This document shows positions 1-9,512 of a stretch of 64,000 nucleotides of DNA, piece after piece; the first letter of the stretch is position 1, and every line of letters begins with the position of its first letter. This DNA is from Mojavia pulchra JT2-VF2 (GTDB lineage: Bacteria > Cyanobacteriota > Cyanobacteriia > Cyanobacteriales > Nostocaceae). The notes beneath the pieces are model-generated. The model searched no databases, was not told the DNA's origin, and saw only the letters and a list, made by a program, of their open reading frames with translations. The DNA lies in assembly GCA_019359325.1 (NCBI GenBank), contig JAHHHN010000014.1:1-64000 (forward strand). Reading direction: 5' to 3'. Both the position numbers and the translations under genes were made by a program.

Positions 1-77
1 CTAGTTTTCTTCTTTTGGGGCAATAATGGCTCAATGATTTCCCATTCTTTATCACTTAAGCTGCTGGAGTACGGCAT
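1..77 (-). mobile_element. IS5-type transposase, 5' end only (cut by window edge)
   Basis: Read on the minus strand from ATG at 77, the frame stays open for 25 codons to the window edge and begins MPYSSSLSDKEWEIIEPLLP, the typical N-terminus of the small IS5/IS4-group transposases (DUF4096-type helix-turn-helix) common in cyanobacteria. The rest, including the DDE catalytic core, lies outside the window, so intactness cannot be judged. The element's end should lie upstream of the ATG, perhaps near 106-130 (GATCCCAAATGGGTTC), but the other end is not visible to confirm an inverted repeat. Confidence 0.75.
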
Positions 78-352
78 TTATTTCTAATCTTAGCTCGTTA
101 TCAAAGATCCCAAATGGGTTCTATAGGGTAAATACTAAAACCTTAACAGCTTCGCTTGAATGTCACTACACATGGGTAGCAAGGAAGCAGAGAAGAATAA
201 TTTATAGCTTTAAATGAGAGAATTAGTATTATAACCAGCCAGGATTGGTAAACCCCCTTTTGAAGTTGTTCATGTAGGTGCGATTTCTAATCGCTAGGCT
301 TAAAAAGGGGTAAGAAAGTGAATTTAGGATTATTTTGCGTAATTTTTTCGGA

Positions 353-1147
353 TTAACCGTTATTTGGTATACGCTCAATCTCAGCATATCCACTAAAAAT
401 TAACTTTTTGCCCTCAGTTTCTAAACGATTCAGCCGCATTTTTACCCCATCCAAATCAAAGCGATCCAAATCGACCATATTATCCAAAATTTCCACCAGT
501 GCTAGGCTCAAAGCTTGTGAGATTTCGCGTTGCGCTTCTGGTACAGAGTCGAGTTCAATTTGCGGGTTTTGGAAGGAAACACGTCGCCGCCTTTCAACAG
601 CTATGGTTAAGATCATACTCAGCGGTACGAGTTCACCATTGTCTAAATCTGCTTTTGCCAGAAGCCGCAGGCGATTTCCCGCCAATATTTCTACCTGAAC
701 CTCCGTAAAGGAGACTGGTTTACCGCCAGACAAAGCTGTTAAGCTAGGCACAGACAGGTTAACCAAACGCTTTCTTACCAATTCGGCATTAAAAGCTTTG
801 TTAATGCCTGCTTCTGATAGAATTACTTGGGCGATCGCTTGGGTAGGTTGCTTGAGAGTCAATTTGCCACTTAAGACCGAGCTGAAGTCAATGGCAACGG
901 CGTCCGTTTCAAATGACATTTCCTCTACAGCAAAATCTTTACGGATGACTAAGCCACGGCCACTCATTTTGAAGCTATCAACGCTGCCTTGCAAAAGTTT
1001 GCTGGAGGGGTAGCAGCGCACAAAGACTTCTACTGACTCGCTTTGCGTAAACATGTGGCGAATCGTTTGGCTAGCGACTGTATTGAGCATTCGCTCTCCC
1101 CAATCTGTGCCTTTAGGATTTGTTAAACCAGTAAGTCCGCCGAACAT
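353..1147 (-). CDS. DUF2993 family protein
   Basis: A 264-residue conserved cyanobacterial protein of the DUF2993 family, whose better-known relatives (mycobacterial LmeA) are lipid-binding beta-rich proteins of the cell envelope. Visible features are the N-terminal GTDWGERMLN segment, alternating hydrophobic strands, an RRRRVSF patch near residue 200 and a C-terminal DLDRFDLDGV motif. No signal peptide or membrane helix is evident, so its location is uncertain. I start at the ATG at 1147; the frame can be extended to a TTG at 1189, but neither has a strong ribosome site. It stands alone, divergent from the next gene. The precise role is unknown. Confidence 0.7.
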   Translation of the reverse strand: MFGGLTGLTNPKGTDWGERMLNTVASQTIRHMFTQSESVEVFVRCYPSSKLLQGSVDSFKMSGRGLVIRKDFAVEEMSFETDAVAIDFSSVLSGKLTLKQPTQAIAQVILSEAGINKAFNAELVRKRLVNLSVPSLTALSGGKPVSFTEVQVEILAGNRLRLLAKADLDNGELVPLSMILTIAVERRRRVSFQNPQIELDSVPEAQREISQALSLALVEILDNMVDLDRFDLDGVKMRLNRLETEGKKLIFSGYAEIERIPNNG

Positions 1148-1357
1148 TAGGTTTTGGGTCTCTAGAAGTTCTTTGTACTTTTGTAACAAAATGTGAACAA
1201 TACAGCAAGCGATCCCGTGATTAATTGTGTTGATAGGTTGAAGTGGATTAGCTAATAATAGCGATTTATAGCGAGACTTAGTGTCTCATATATCACTTTA
1301 CCTCTACATATGAGAAGACTGGAAATAGATTATTAGGTAAATCTTTCAGTATTTCTT

Positions 1358-2863
1358 ATGACACAGATAAATATTTTGGAACTCGCTAAACAAGGCGATG
1401 TAAATGCGATTCATACTTTGATGAGCCAGTGGTTAAACTCACCCAGTATTACGCCAAAAGTTAGCCTCAAACAAGATTGCTTACAGATAGCGCTGGAATC
1501 AGCCGAAGTTCCAGAACAATCGTTAGTCCCAATAATTCGTGATGGCTTGATTGATTTAGGTATTGAATGTACCAAAAAAGTTAAAATATATGGGCGAGAG
1601 ACGGGTGAAGATTTTCCAGATTGGCAGCAAGAGTTTGAGCTAGCAGCACAGCCAAATTCACCTTTGTCAACGTCTCAAGTTGAATCCACCACTACTATTG
1701 CCAACACAAGCGCAGATAGTCAATTATCTATACAACAACCATATTTTTTCGAGTCGTTGTTTGGAGCAGTAGCGGGAACAGCAGGTGCAGTCGGTAGTGC
1801 AACTGTTCAAGTTGGGCAAGCTGTTGCAGGAACTGCTATGGAAATTGGTGGTGCGGCTGTTAGTGGTACTGTCCAAACTGGACAAGCTGTCGCAGAAGTT
1901 GCTATGGGAATTGGTGGCGCGGCTTTACAAGCAACACAAACCGCAGGGCAAGTACTAACAATTGTTGGTAATAATCCCCCCTTACAATTAGCAATCAAAT
2001 CTTTAAATCAAGACTGGTTGAATCCCTTGATTCAACAAGTTGATGTTGTTAAGGCTGAGGTGGCTGTGAGAAAGTTACAGCAGGAGTATCCAAACGCAAA
2101 ACCCGCTGAGATTGCCCATCATCTCATGTTGGAAAAAGCTGTTTTAGCCGGAGGAAGCGGGCTTGTTAGTAGCCTTGCCCCAGGGCAAGCAGCCGCAATG
2201 TTTGTAGTTGATTGGGCTGCTACATCTGCATTATCGGTGGAGTTAGTTTATCAAATTGCTGCCGCTTATGGAATGAATTTAAAAAGTTCAGAGCGTAAAG
2301 CAGAAGCTGTGGCAATTTTTGGGTTAGGCGTAGGTGGAAAAACAGCAGTCAAAGCAGGTTTGGGTTTGCTGCGAAATATGCCAGTGGCAGGGGCCGTCAT
2401 TGGTGCTAGTTCAAATGCAGTAATGATTTATGCATTAGGTTATGCTGCTTGTCAATTTTATGAAGCAAAGCAAAATCCATTAACGTTAGAGGCAACATTA
2501 GTAGATGCTCAGTTAGAGAGCGAAAAATATCTCGAAGCTGCTATTTCCCAAGAAAAGATTATGGATCAGATTTTGGTTCACGTTGTGTTAGCAGGTAATC
2601 CAAATAAATCTTGGGAAAAAATTTTGCCAGAATTACAAGCTGCCAACCTTAGTCCTTCGTCAATCGATGCGATCGCTTGTAATATTAAATCACCACAGTC
2701 TTTAGAAAAGCTACTTGAGCAAATTAATAGCGATTTTGCTGTACCCTTAATGATTCAATGCCGTAAGATTGCTCATTTAGATGGGGTAATCACGCCAGCA
2801 GAAGCTCAAGTTATAGAAACTATCAAAAAAAAGTTAAACCGTAATTTAGTGGCAGTTAAATAA
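1358..2863 (+). CDS. EcsC-like protein with Gly/Ala repeats and TerB-like C-terminus
   Basis: A 501-residue protein of unknown function with three visible parts. Residues about 1-85 are hydrophilic. Residues about 130-210 are Gly/Ala/Val-rich with near-repeats (VGQAVAGTAMEIGGAA, then TGQAVAEVAMGIGGAA), which could form amphipathic or membrane-inserting helices. Residues about 260-375 resemble the EcsC/DUF697 fold, with a long hydrophobic stretch ending in VIGASSNAVMIYALGYAACQ. The last 40 residues (IAHLDGVITPAEAQVIETIK) resemble a TerB-type helical domain. The ATG at 1358 is the only good start. EcsC and TerB modules are linked in the literature to membrane stress and tellurite-resistance networks; assigning that here is inference. 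Confidence 0.55.
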   Translation: MTQINILELAKQGDVNAIHTLMSQWLNSPSITPKVSLKQDCLQIALESAEVPEQSLVPIIRDGLIDLGIECTKKVKIYGRETGEDFPDWQQEFELAAQPNSPLSTSQVESTTTIANTSADSQLSIQQPYFFESLFGAVAGTAGAVGSATVQVGQAVAGTAMEIGGAAVSGTVQTGQAVAEVAMGIGGAALQATQTAGQVLTIVGNNPPLQLAIKSLNQDWLNPLIQQVDVVKAEVAVRKLQQEYPNAKPAEIAHHLMLEKAVLAGGSGLVSSLAPGQAAAMFVVDWAATSALSVELVYQIAAAYGMNLKSSERKAEAVAIFGLGVGGKTAVKAGLGLLRNMPVAGAVIGASSNAVMIYALGYAACQFYEAKQNPLTLEATLVDAQLESEKYLEAAISQEKIMDQILVHVVLAGNPNKSWEKILPELQAANLSPSSIDAIACNIKSPQSLEKLLEQINSDFAVPLMIQCRKIAHLDGVITPAEAQVIETIKKKLNRNLVAVK

Positions 2864-2944
2864 CTTAATACTTAATTATGTAGGCTGGGGGCAGCTTATC
2901 TTCATATATCGCACCCAGTCCACAAAACGCCTCACGCCTCACCT

Positions 2945-4195
2945 CTACCTCGTCAACAGCCTCCTACGTAGTACATCCAAAGCACTACAGGCACTTACAT
3001 GGCGAATAAAAGACCGATTCCGTGTTGCACCAAACCGATGTTCAAAATTGCTTACTTCACCATTTGGCCCCGCTAAACCGATGTAAACCAAACCCACCGG
3101 CTTACTTTCCGTTCCTCCTGTTGGGCCTGCAATACCAGTGACGCTGATCCCCCAAGTTGTCGAGAGGCGAGTTTTGACTCCAACTGCCATTTGCTCTGCA
3201 ACAATACCACTTACTGCCCCAAATTTAGCTAAATCTTCTGGATTAACTCCTAATAGCCCTACTTTTACGGAGTTGTCATAAGAAATTACCCCACCCCAAA
3301 AGTAATCAGAACTACCAGAAATCTCGGTCAACATTTGCCCTAGTCCACCACCAGTACAAGATTCTGCTACAGATAGAGTTTCACCTGATGCTCGTAATAA
3401 TTGGCCAACTACGGAAGCTAAGGTATCATCGTTGACGCCGTAATAATCTAATCCAGCAATTTCTTTAATTTGTTTCTCAATCGGTGAAATTAAATCTTGG
3501 GCTGCTGCTTCGGAAGTGGCTTTAGCGGAAACTCGTAGCCTGACTTCCCCTTTGCCTGCATAAGGCGCAACTGTAGGATTGGGCAAATTAAAATAGGGAG
3601 TAACTTTTTCTGCCAAAGCAGATTCACCAATTCCCCAAAACTTTAAACTCCGGCTGTAAATAATTTCTTTGCCCCAGCCTTGGGTTTTGAGATAAGGTAC
3701 TGCTGTTTCTTCCCACATTCGGTACATTTCTGATGGCACACCAGGAAAAGTGAAAATCGTTACGTCTGGACGGGGTTGCCAAATGATACCAGGTGCTGTT
3801 CCTGTGGGGTTAGGTAAAATTTCTGCCCCTTGAGGAATTAAGGCTTGCTTGCGGTTGCTAGCAGTCATCACTCGACCGCGTTGGGCAAATTTCTCAGCCA
3901 TATCCTCAATGATCTCGGCACGTTCTACCAAGGGAACACCAAAAAAATCAGCGATGGTTTCGCAGGTGAGGTCATCAGGTGTGGGGCCAAGACCACCAGT
4001 GAAAATGAGAATTTGCGCCCGTGAAATAGCAATTTCTATAACTCGCTTGAGTCGTTCTGGATTGTCTCCAACTACGGTTTGATAGTAATGAGGAATACCT
4101 AGTTGCGCCAATTGTTGGGCTATAAATTGGGCATTGCTGTTGAGGATATCTCCCAACAGCATTTCCGTACCAACACAAATAATTTCTGCACTCAT
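2945..4195 (-). CDS. cinA: CinA-like protein (nicotinamide nucleotide amidohydrolase family)
   Basis: A 416-residue full-length CinA. The N-terminal half is the MoCF/COG1058 domain with GGLGPTPDDLT and FTFPGVPSEM. The C-terminal half is the CinA amidase domain with VAESCTGGGLGQMLTEISGS followed by a YDNSVK segment. Family members remove pyrophosphate from ADP-ribose and/or deamidate nicotinamide mononucleotide in pyridine nucleotide recycling; the name comes from competence induction in other bacteria. It is last in a minus-strand run after glyA and a sugar-phosphate transferase, separated from the latter by a short heptamer repeat. The start is the ATG at 4195. Confidence 0.93.
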   Translation of the reverse strand: MSAEIICVGTEMLLGDILNSNAQFIAQQLAQLGIPHYYQTVVGDNPERLKRVIEIAISRAQILIFTGGLGPTPDDLTCETIADFFGVPLVERAEIIEDMAEKFAQRGRVMTASNRKQALIPQGAEILPNPTGTAPGIIWQPRPDVTIFTFPGVPSEMYRMWEETAVPYLKTQGWGKEIIYSRSLKFWGIGESALAEKVTPYFNLPNPTVAPYAGKGEVRLRVSAKATSEAAAQDLISPIEKQIKEIAGLDYYGVNDDTLASVVGQLLRASGETLSVAESCTGGGLGQMLTEISGSSDYFWGGVISYDNSVKVGLLGVNPEDLAKFGAVSGIVAEQMAVGVKTRLSTTWGISVTGIAGPTGGTESKPVGLVYIGLAGPNGEVSNFEHRFGATRNRSFIRHVSACSALDVLRRRLLTR

Positions 4196-4198
4196 CGA

Positions 4199-4262
4199 AT
4201 TTTAGATTTTAGATTTAGATTTTAGATTTTAGATTGAATCCAAAATCCAAAATCCGAAATCT
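4199..4262. repeat. Heptanucleotide STRRs (ATTTTAG and AAAATCC units)
   Basis: The spacer between cinA and the upstream transferase is made almost wholly of degenerate 7-bp units: ATTTTAG-type repeats followed by AAAATCC-type repeats. The two families are partly complementary, so the transcript could fold into an imperfect hairpin. Such STRRs are characteristic of Nostoc and Anabaena intergenic regions. Confidence 0.8.
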
Positions 4263-5309
4263 TTAAGATTGTCGAGAGAGTTTCCAAACTCTCCAGCTAG
4301 CGTAACTTAGCAATGAAGTTGCAGCGCAGGCATAAATAATACCACTAGGTATGCCAGCAACAGCCAATGCTAAACTTCCAGCCCACAGAGTTAAAGAATA
4401 AATAAACAAAACTGCCAATCGATGGGATAAACCAGCCTTGAGTAGTCGATGGTGCAGATGGCTTTTATCCGCAGTAAAAGGTGACTTCCCACGGCGCAAC
4501 CGCGCTAAAATCACTGCCGACATATCTACAATTGGCACAGCAAGAATCAGGTAAGGCAGTAAAACAGCGGTGAAAGCAGGGATTTTTACTAGGCCGATTA
4601 CACCCACCGCTGCTAAGGTAAATCCCATAAAATAAGCTCCGCCATCTCCCATAAAAATTTGGGCAGGGTTGAAATTATAGCGGAGAAATCCCAGTGCTGC
4701 ACCAGCTAGGGCTGCGGCAATCAGGGCTGCTGCTGGTTGGTGCATGAACAGCGACACAACTAGCATAACTACGGCTGCTATTCCAGATACCCCAGCAGCT
4801 AATCCGTCTAAACCGTCAATCCAGTTGATAGCATTGACCATCCCTACCAGCCAAATGACTGTAATGGGTAAACTTAGCCAGTCAAGATTGACAATCCCAA
4901 TTGTGGGAATAGTAATAAAGTCTATACTTACGCCTGCTTTCCAGGCACCTGCTGCCACAATAATTTGCATCAGCAGGCGTTTTAAGGGAGACAGATTGAG
5001 CAGATCATCTGCTAAACCAATCAGAAAAAAGCCAAGACCGCCTAAAGTGACTCCCCAAATTTGCCATTCTTTTTCCGGCGGTAGAGTTCCAAACCCACCC
5101 AACCACCAGACAATTAGTAGAGAAGTTACAGTCCCTGCGAAGATAGAAACTCCCCCCAGGCGTACCATCGGGCGTTGATGGACTTTTCGCCCGCCAGGTT
5201 GATCTACACGTCCACTTTTTATACCAATGTTTCTGACATCAGGCGTAGTCCAGAGAACAACTACGGCAGCGACAAGGAAGGAAATCAGATGATAAATCTG
5301 AGGAGGCAT
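4263..5309 (-). CDS. MraY/WecA/TagO-family sugar-phosphate transferase
   Basis: A polytopic membrane enzyme of 348 residues that transfers a sugar-1-phosphate (in relatives, GlcNAc-1-P) from UDP-sugar to undecaprenyl phosphate, starting surface glycan assembly. Family motifs are present: NAINWIDGLDGLA (Mg-binding aspartates), FMGDGGAYFMG, and the HLHHRLL histidine motif that separates the WecA/TagO branch from MraY. About ten hydrophobic segments are visible. I choose the ATG at 5309 (MPPQIYHL); an upstream TTG at 5321 extends the frame by four residues. It lies downstream of glyA on the same strand, with a 173-bp spacer. Confidence 0.88.
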   Translation of the reverse strand: MPPQIYHLISFLVAAVVVLWTTPDVRNIGIKSGRVDQPGGRKVHQRPMVRLGGVSIFAGTVTSLLIVWWLGGFGTLPPEKEWQIWGVTLGGLGFFLIGLADDLLNLSPLKRLLMQIIVAAGAWKAGVSIDFITIPTIGIVNLDWLSLPITVIWLVGMVNAINWIDGLDGLAAGVSGIAAVVMLVVSLFMHQPAAALIAAALAGAALGFLRYNFNPAQIFMGDGGAYFMGFTLAAVGVIGLVKIPAFTAVLLPYLILAVPIVDMSAVILARLRRGKSPFTADKSHLHHRLLKAGLSHRLAVLFIYSLTLWAGSLALAVAGIPSGIIYACAATSLLSYASWRVWKLSRQS

Positions 5310-5482
5310 CTGTATCTTCAATAATTATTTTGTAAAACAAAAATTTGCCGTGGGTTTTTCTACCTACTATTTACTACATTTCAGCCATTGATCAGCATAG
5401 GAACTGGGGATTAGGGACTGGGGACTAGATACTAATGACCAATGACCCTTGAGCAATCCCCTATCTCCGATACTCAAATTTC

Positions 5483-6766
5483 CTATGCTAGGGCTGGTAC
5501 GGGAATCTCTAGATGAGAGTATAGAGGGAAGCGATCGCACAATGCTGCTACCCGTCGCCGACAATCAGCGGCAACTTCTTTGGAATCTGGAGATAGCAGG
5601 CGATCGGCAATAATGTTACCTATCTCGGTAAATTCTGCCTCTGTTAGTCCCCTGGTTGTCATTGCCGGAGAACCTAACCTCAGACCACTAGTTACAAATG
5701 GCGATTGAGAATCAAAGGGAACTGTATTTTTGTTAGCTGTAATATTTACACCACTCACTAACTGATCTGCTTGCTTACCTGTCATGCCAATAGAACGTAG
5801 ATCTACTAGCATTAAATGGTTATCCGTGCCATCTGATACCAGCTTCAAACCCCGGTTTTGGAGTTGATTTGCCAAAGCACGAGCATTATCAATAACTTGG
5901 GCAGAATAAGCTTGAAAATCGGGCTTGAGAGCTTCTCCGAAAGCTACTGCTTTAGCAGCAATCACGTGTTCTAAAGGCCCGCCTTGATTCCCAGGAAAAA
6001 CTGATTTATCTAGCTTTTTACCAAGTTCCGCGTCGCGGGTCAAAATTAAACCACCCCGTGGCCCACGTAGAGTTTTATGGGTAGTAGTTGTCACGACATC
6101 ACAATAAGGAATTGGGTCGGGATGAAGACCACTAGCAACTAAACCAGCAATATGGGCAATATCTGCCAGCAAGTAAGCACCGATTTCATCAGCGATACTG
6201 CGAAACTTTTCAAAGTCAATTATCCGAGGATAAGCTGAATAGCCACAAATTAGTAGCTTGGGACGCTCTTTCAGAGCCAAATCCCGAATTTGGTCATAGT
6301 CGAGTTGTTCTGTTTGCTGGCTAACGCCGTAGTGACTAACTTTAAACCACTTACCAGAGACATTCACTGGCGAACCGTGGGTTAGATGTCCGCCATGAGA
6401 CAAATCCATCCCCATAATTTTATCTCCTGGTTCCAACAGTGCCAAAAACACTGCAAAATTCGCTTGAGCGCCAGAATGGGGTTGTACGTTTGCATGAGCA
6501 GCACCAAACAGTTGTTTAGCACGATTAATCGCTAACTGCTCAACTTTATCGATAAACTCACAACCGCCATAGTAGCGTTTACCAGGTAGCCCTTCGGCGT
6601 ATTTATTTGTTAGTACTGAACCTTGAGCCGCTAGTACAGCAGCGGAGGTAAAGTTTTCACTAGCAATCAACTCTAAGTGATCGCGTTGACGCTGTAGTTC
6701 TTGATTAATTACCTCTGCGATCGCAGGATCAGATGAAGCAAGAAAGTCTGAGTTAGTTCTAGTCAC
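5483..6766 (-). CDS. glyA: Serine hydroxymethyltransferase
   Basis: The PLP enzyme interconverting serine and glycine with tetrahydrofolate, supplying one-carbon units and acting in photorespiratory glycine use. Motifs include [36 protein letters not shown] and the PLP-lysine region [15 protein letters not shown]. The frame can be extended to 6796, but a GTG at 6766 preceded by AAGGA with an 8-nt spacer gives 427 residues, the length I recall for Nostoc GlyA, and starts TRTNSDFL as in relatives. First gene of the run glyA, sugar-phosphate transferase, cinA. Confidence 0.95.
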   Translation of the reverse strand: MTRTNSDFLASSDPAIAEVINQELQRQRDHLELIASENFTSAAVLAAQGSVLTNKYAEGLPGKRYYGGCEFIDKVEQLAINRAKQLFGAAHANVQPHSGAQANFAVFLALLEPGDKIMGMDLSHGGHLTHGSPVNVSGKWFKVSHYGVSQQTEQLDYDQIRDLALKERPKLLICGYSAYPRIIDFEKFRSIADEIGAYLLADIAHIAGLVASGLHPDPIPYCDVVTTTTHKTLRGPRGGLILTRDAELGKKLDKSVFPGNQGGPLEHVIAAKAVAFGEALKPDFQAYSAQVIDNARALANQLQNRGLKLVSDGTDNHLMLVDLRSIGMTGKQADQLVSGVNITANKNTVPFDSQSPFVTSGLRLGSPAMTTRGLTEAEFTEIGNIIADRLLSPDSKEVAADCRRRVAALCDRFPLYSHLEIPVPALA

Positions 6767-7066
6767 TTCCGTTATCCTTATCAAAGATTGGTACAACAGT
6801 TAATTTTGCTTGGGTGTCACACCTAAGTCACAGTCCACAGTCAAGAGTACATATTTCAAAGTCAATAGTTCAATGGCTTTTGACGATTGATGTTTATTTG
6901 TGCCGACTTATCTATTATTAGACGCAAGTCACATACTGCACAAAAGCTCAGAATAAAAGGTTTTTGAATTTAAATTTTGAATTTGAATGCCGCGAACTTG
7001 TATATGTATTACTTTTTACTAAAAAAACTACTCTCTAATATACACAACATACAATAAATTTAAAGT

Positions 7067-7204
7067 CTACTTGGCAATATTTTTTAAGTTGTTGTTACCC
7101 ATATTTTTGCCAAAGAGAGCGTGAGAGGTTACTTTTAGGCGTCCTTTGTCATCCCAAACCACAATCCACTTTTCCAAATTCTCAACTGAGCAAAGCTGGA
7201 GCAT
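7067..7204 (-). pseudogene. Short open frame, possible gene remnant
   Basis: On the minus strand an ATG at 7204 opens a 45-codon frame ending NNNLKNIAK, with a compact core (LEKWIVVWDDKGRLKVTSHA) that looks like real protein. Immediately upstream in a different frame is another protein-like stretch (ISFLDAQAAELPDAPALLS, then TGA). Joining them needs a small frameshift near 7188. It could be a decayed small gene, a very small real gene, or chance. No function recognised. Confidence 0.25.
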
Positions 7205-7291
7205 CTGGTAGTTCTGCTGCTTGGGCGTCTAAAAAGCTGATCCTTCCAAAGTTAAATGTGGGTAATACTGAGGATTTACAGGAGGGATGGG

Positions 7292-7489
7292 ATGCTAATC
7301 ATTTTAATGGACGATCAAATCCTTGCCCCTGGGCAAGTTTGCCAATCTTGTTTATTAGCTGATAAGAGTGGCCAACCTCGTTGGAGTCAAGGTCAACTGC
7401 GTTGCGGTCAACAAGTACGCAAACTCACAGAAAAGCAGGCAGAGCAGTATGAGTGTATGATGGGTTTCCGCATCGCCAATATAGAATAA
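7292..7489 (+). CDS. Small cysteine-containing conserved protein
   Basis: A 65-residue protein of unknown function. It begins MLIILMDDQILAPGQVCQSC and carries Cys in a CQSC pair, then a single Cys in LRCGQQVRKL and another in YECMMGF, so a zinc- or Fe-S-type knuckle is possible. The ATG at 7292 is preceded by GGAGGGATGG, a strong ribosome site, which is why the longer frame from 7256 is rejected. It lies 82 bp upstream of the Tic20 gene on the same strand and may be co-transcribed. Confidence 0.6.
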   Translation: MLIILMDDQILAPGQVCQSCLLADKSGQPRWSQGQLRCGQQVRKLTEKQAEQYECMMGFRIANIE

Positions 7490-7570
7490 TTGGATCTGCG
7501 AGTAAGACCTAGTAACTGCGTTATCCTAGGCTCAAGTAACTGTTGAAATTTAGCCACAGGAGAATGCACG

Positions 7571-8050
7571 ATGTCTTGGCGCGGGTCTACAACGGTTTCC
7601 GACCGGATTTTTGCTTGCTTACCTTATTTACTACCTCTGATTGATGGACTTGTATTCGGTTATGTGTCCTTGTTGAGACAATTTCCGGCGCTGCAAGTGT
7701 TGCTTTTACCCCTTCAGCCTTTCATCCTCATTTACGGGAGCTTAGGACAATTTGGTCAATTGATTGTTTTCTTTGCCTTGTTTTTTTTGATAGTAAGAAA
7801 TGAAAAAATCAGTCATTTCATACGGTTCAATACCATGCAGGCAATTCTTTTAGACATCATTGTATTTCTAGGTAGCATAATTTTGCGAATTGTGGCACTT
7901 CCTGGTTTAGATTTTGCAGTTCAAACAGTAGCAAGTACCATCTTTATAGGCATAGTGGCAGCAATTGCCTATTCAGTTGCTCAGTCTTTGATGGGACGTT
8001 ACGCAGAAATTCCAGCAATTTCTGACGCTGTTTATATGCAAGTACGGTAG
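7571..8050 (+). CDS. Tic20 family protein
   Basis: A 159-residue integral membrane protein with four predicted helices (about residues 14-34, 45-75, 90-112 and 120-142) and the conserved RFNTMQAILLDI segment after the second hydrophobic region, typical of cyanobacterial Tic20 homologues. Chloroplast Tic20 is part of the inner-envelope protein import channel; the cyanobacterial role is not settled. The start has AGGAGA eight bases upstream. It is convergent with the FAH-family gene, with only 3 bp between the stops. Confidence 0.85.
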   Translation: MSWRGSTTVSDRIFACLPYLLPLIDGLVFGYVSLLRQFPALQVLLLPLQPFILIYGSLGQFGQLIVFFALFFLIVRNEKISHFIRFNTMQAILLDIIVFLGSIILRIVALPGLDFAVQTVASTIFIGIVAAIAYSVAQSLMGRYAEIPAISDAVYMQVR

Positions 8051-8053
8051 TAG

Positions 8054-8827
8054 TTACCGAGGTATCACTGAGTTTTCTAGGCGGCCAATACCTTCAATTT
8101 CTACACGGATGCGATCGCCTAGGTTCAAAGGGCCTACACCCTCCGGTGTGCCTGTTAAAATTACATCTCCTGGTAGTAGGGTCATCACTTTACTAATATA
8201 GGACACCAAAAAATCAGGAGAAAATACCATCTGATCAATACAACTAGATTGAACTGGATTAGCATCGTCATTCAAAAAAGTCTGTAATCTGGCTCCTGGA
8301 TTTAATTCTCTAACAATCCAAGGGCCCAAAGGACAGAATGTATCAAAACCTTTCGCTCGCGTCCATTGACTATCCTTTTTTTGTAAATCCCGTGCGGTCA
8401 CATCGTTAGCGATGGTATAACCCCAAATTTTGGTTTGGGCTTCCTCTGGTGTACAGTCAACGGTGCGATCGCCAATTATTAACGCCAATTCTCCTTCGTA
8501 GTCTACCCGCTGCGATAGATGAGGATACTTAATTTCTGTTTCAGAAGCGATAATTGATGTAGGTGGCTTTAGAAAAATTAGTGGTTCACTAGGCACTGGA
8601 GTTCCCATTTCCGCTGCATGTTCTGCATAATTTTTGCCCACTGCCACAATTTTTGAGGGAGCACAAGGAGCCAGAATTTGGTAATTATCTGGTTCCAATG
8701 TTAAATCGGTAGGTTGCCCTTGTAACCAGGGTGGAGCATCTAGCACTTGGACGTTCAGGGATAATTGTAGTAACCCATAATAAATCTGTCCTTCTTGATT
8801 TTGAACTCGCACATAGCGCTGCGCCAT
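8054..8827 (-). CDS. Fumarylacetoacetate hydrolase family protein
   Basis: A 257-residue FAH-fold enzyme that probably hydrolyses or isomerises a small acylpyruvate or 2-hydroxy-dienoate; the substrate cannot be read from sequence. Conserved parts are VAVGKNYAEHAAEMG, the metal-binding DYEGELALIIG segment, GYTIANDVTARDLQ and the C-terminal ILTGTPEGVGPL. I choose the ATG at 8827 (MAQRYVRVQ), with AAGG just upstream, rather than the longer frame to 8878, whose extra residues are not family-like. Nothing nearby forms an aromatic degradation cluster. Confidence 0.87.
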   Translation of the reverse strand: MAQRYVRVQNQEGQIYYGLLQLSLNVQVLDAPPWLQGQPTDLTLEPDNYQILAPCAPSKIVAVGKNYAEHAAEMGTPVPSEPLIFLKPPTSIIASETEIKYPHLSQRVDYEGELALIIGDRTVDCTPEEAQTKIWGYTIANDVTARDLQKKDSQWTRAKGFDTFCPLGPWIVRELNPGARLQTFLNDDANPVQSSCIDQMVFSPDFLVSYISKVMTLLPGDVILTGTPEGVGPLNLGDRIRVEIEGIGRLENSVIPR

Positions 8828-9177
8828 AACCTTGATTAATATCCTTTTGGATGCAATGACAATAAGTCCAAAGGTCAACTTCTTCTCTAGCCCCCAAGCA
8901 ACTTTCCACCAAATTAGCGCTCGGTCTGCTGAACTTCAGAAGTCCGTAGACGCGTCTGCGAAATACCACAGAGTCGGTCAACTTCCTCCCTAGATCTGGA
9001 GGTTAGCTTCTTGTTAGAGATCCGAATTTTGGCGGAATTGGCTAAAGATTCAAATTGAAAACTGGTAAGATTATAGTTCCTTGTTGCTTCAGATGTTGAT
9101 TGGTGCTGGTACTACTATGTTTATACCTGTATAAATTAACATCAGCAGCCAAATTGTCCAAAAGGAGACTAAAAACC

Positions 9178-9504
9178 ATGTCGATAGTTTACGAAACAAT
9201 GTACATCCTGCGTCCTGATCTAGGGGACGAACAGATAGAACAAGCAATCACGAAATATCAGAACTTGCTCAGGGAACAAGGCGCAGAAAATATCGAAATT
9301 CAAAATCGCGGTAAGCGTCGTCTGGCTTATGAAATTAAAAAGCAACGGGATGGCATCTACATCCAGTTCAACTATACTGGGCCTGGAACTGTCATTGCTC
9401 CTTTGGAAAGAGCCATGCGTTTGAGCGAAGAAGTGATTCGCTATCTGACTATTAAACAGGAAGTCCACGAGGAAACAGCTGAACCAGTAGCTGTAACCGC
9501 CTAA
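9178..9504 (+). CDS. rpsF: 30S ribosomal protein S6
   Basis: Ribosomal protein S6 of the small-subunit platform, 108 residues, starting [15 protein letters not shown] with the conserved Y-E-T-M-Y-I-L strand and the [13 protein letters not shown] loop. The true start at 9178 has AAAGGAG nine bases upstream, so the longer frame from 9100 is not used. The gene stands alone, with no rpsR or ssb beside it, unlike many bacteria. A hairpin follows within 10 bp of the stop. Confidence 0.95.
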   Translation: MSIVYETMYILRPDLGDEQIEQAITKYQNLLREQGAENIEIQNRGKRRLAYEIKKQRDGIYIQFNYTGPGTVIAPLERAMRLSEEVIRYLTIKQEVHEETAEPVAVTA

Positions 9505-9512
9505 GAAAGTGA

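Noticed and set aside
3849-4082. Plus-strand frame opposite cinA
   Set aside because: Shadow of the strongly supported CinA reading frame.
8685-8981. 98-codon minus-strand frame overlapping the FAH gene start
   Set aside because: It overlaps the FAH-family gene in another frame and its upstream part is repeat-like sequence.
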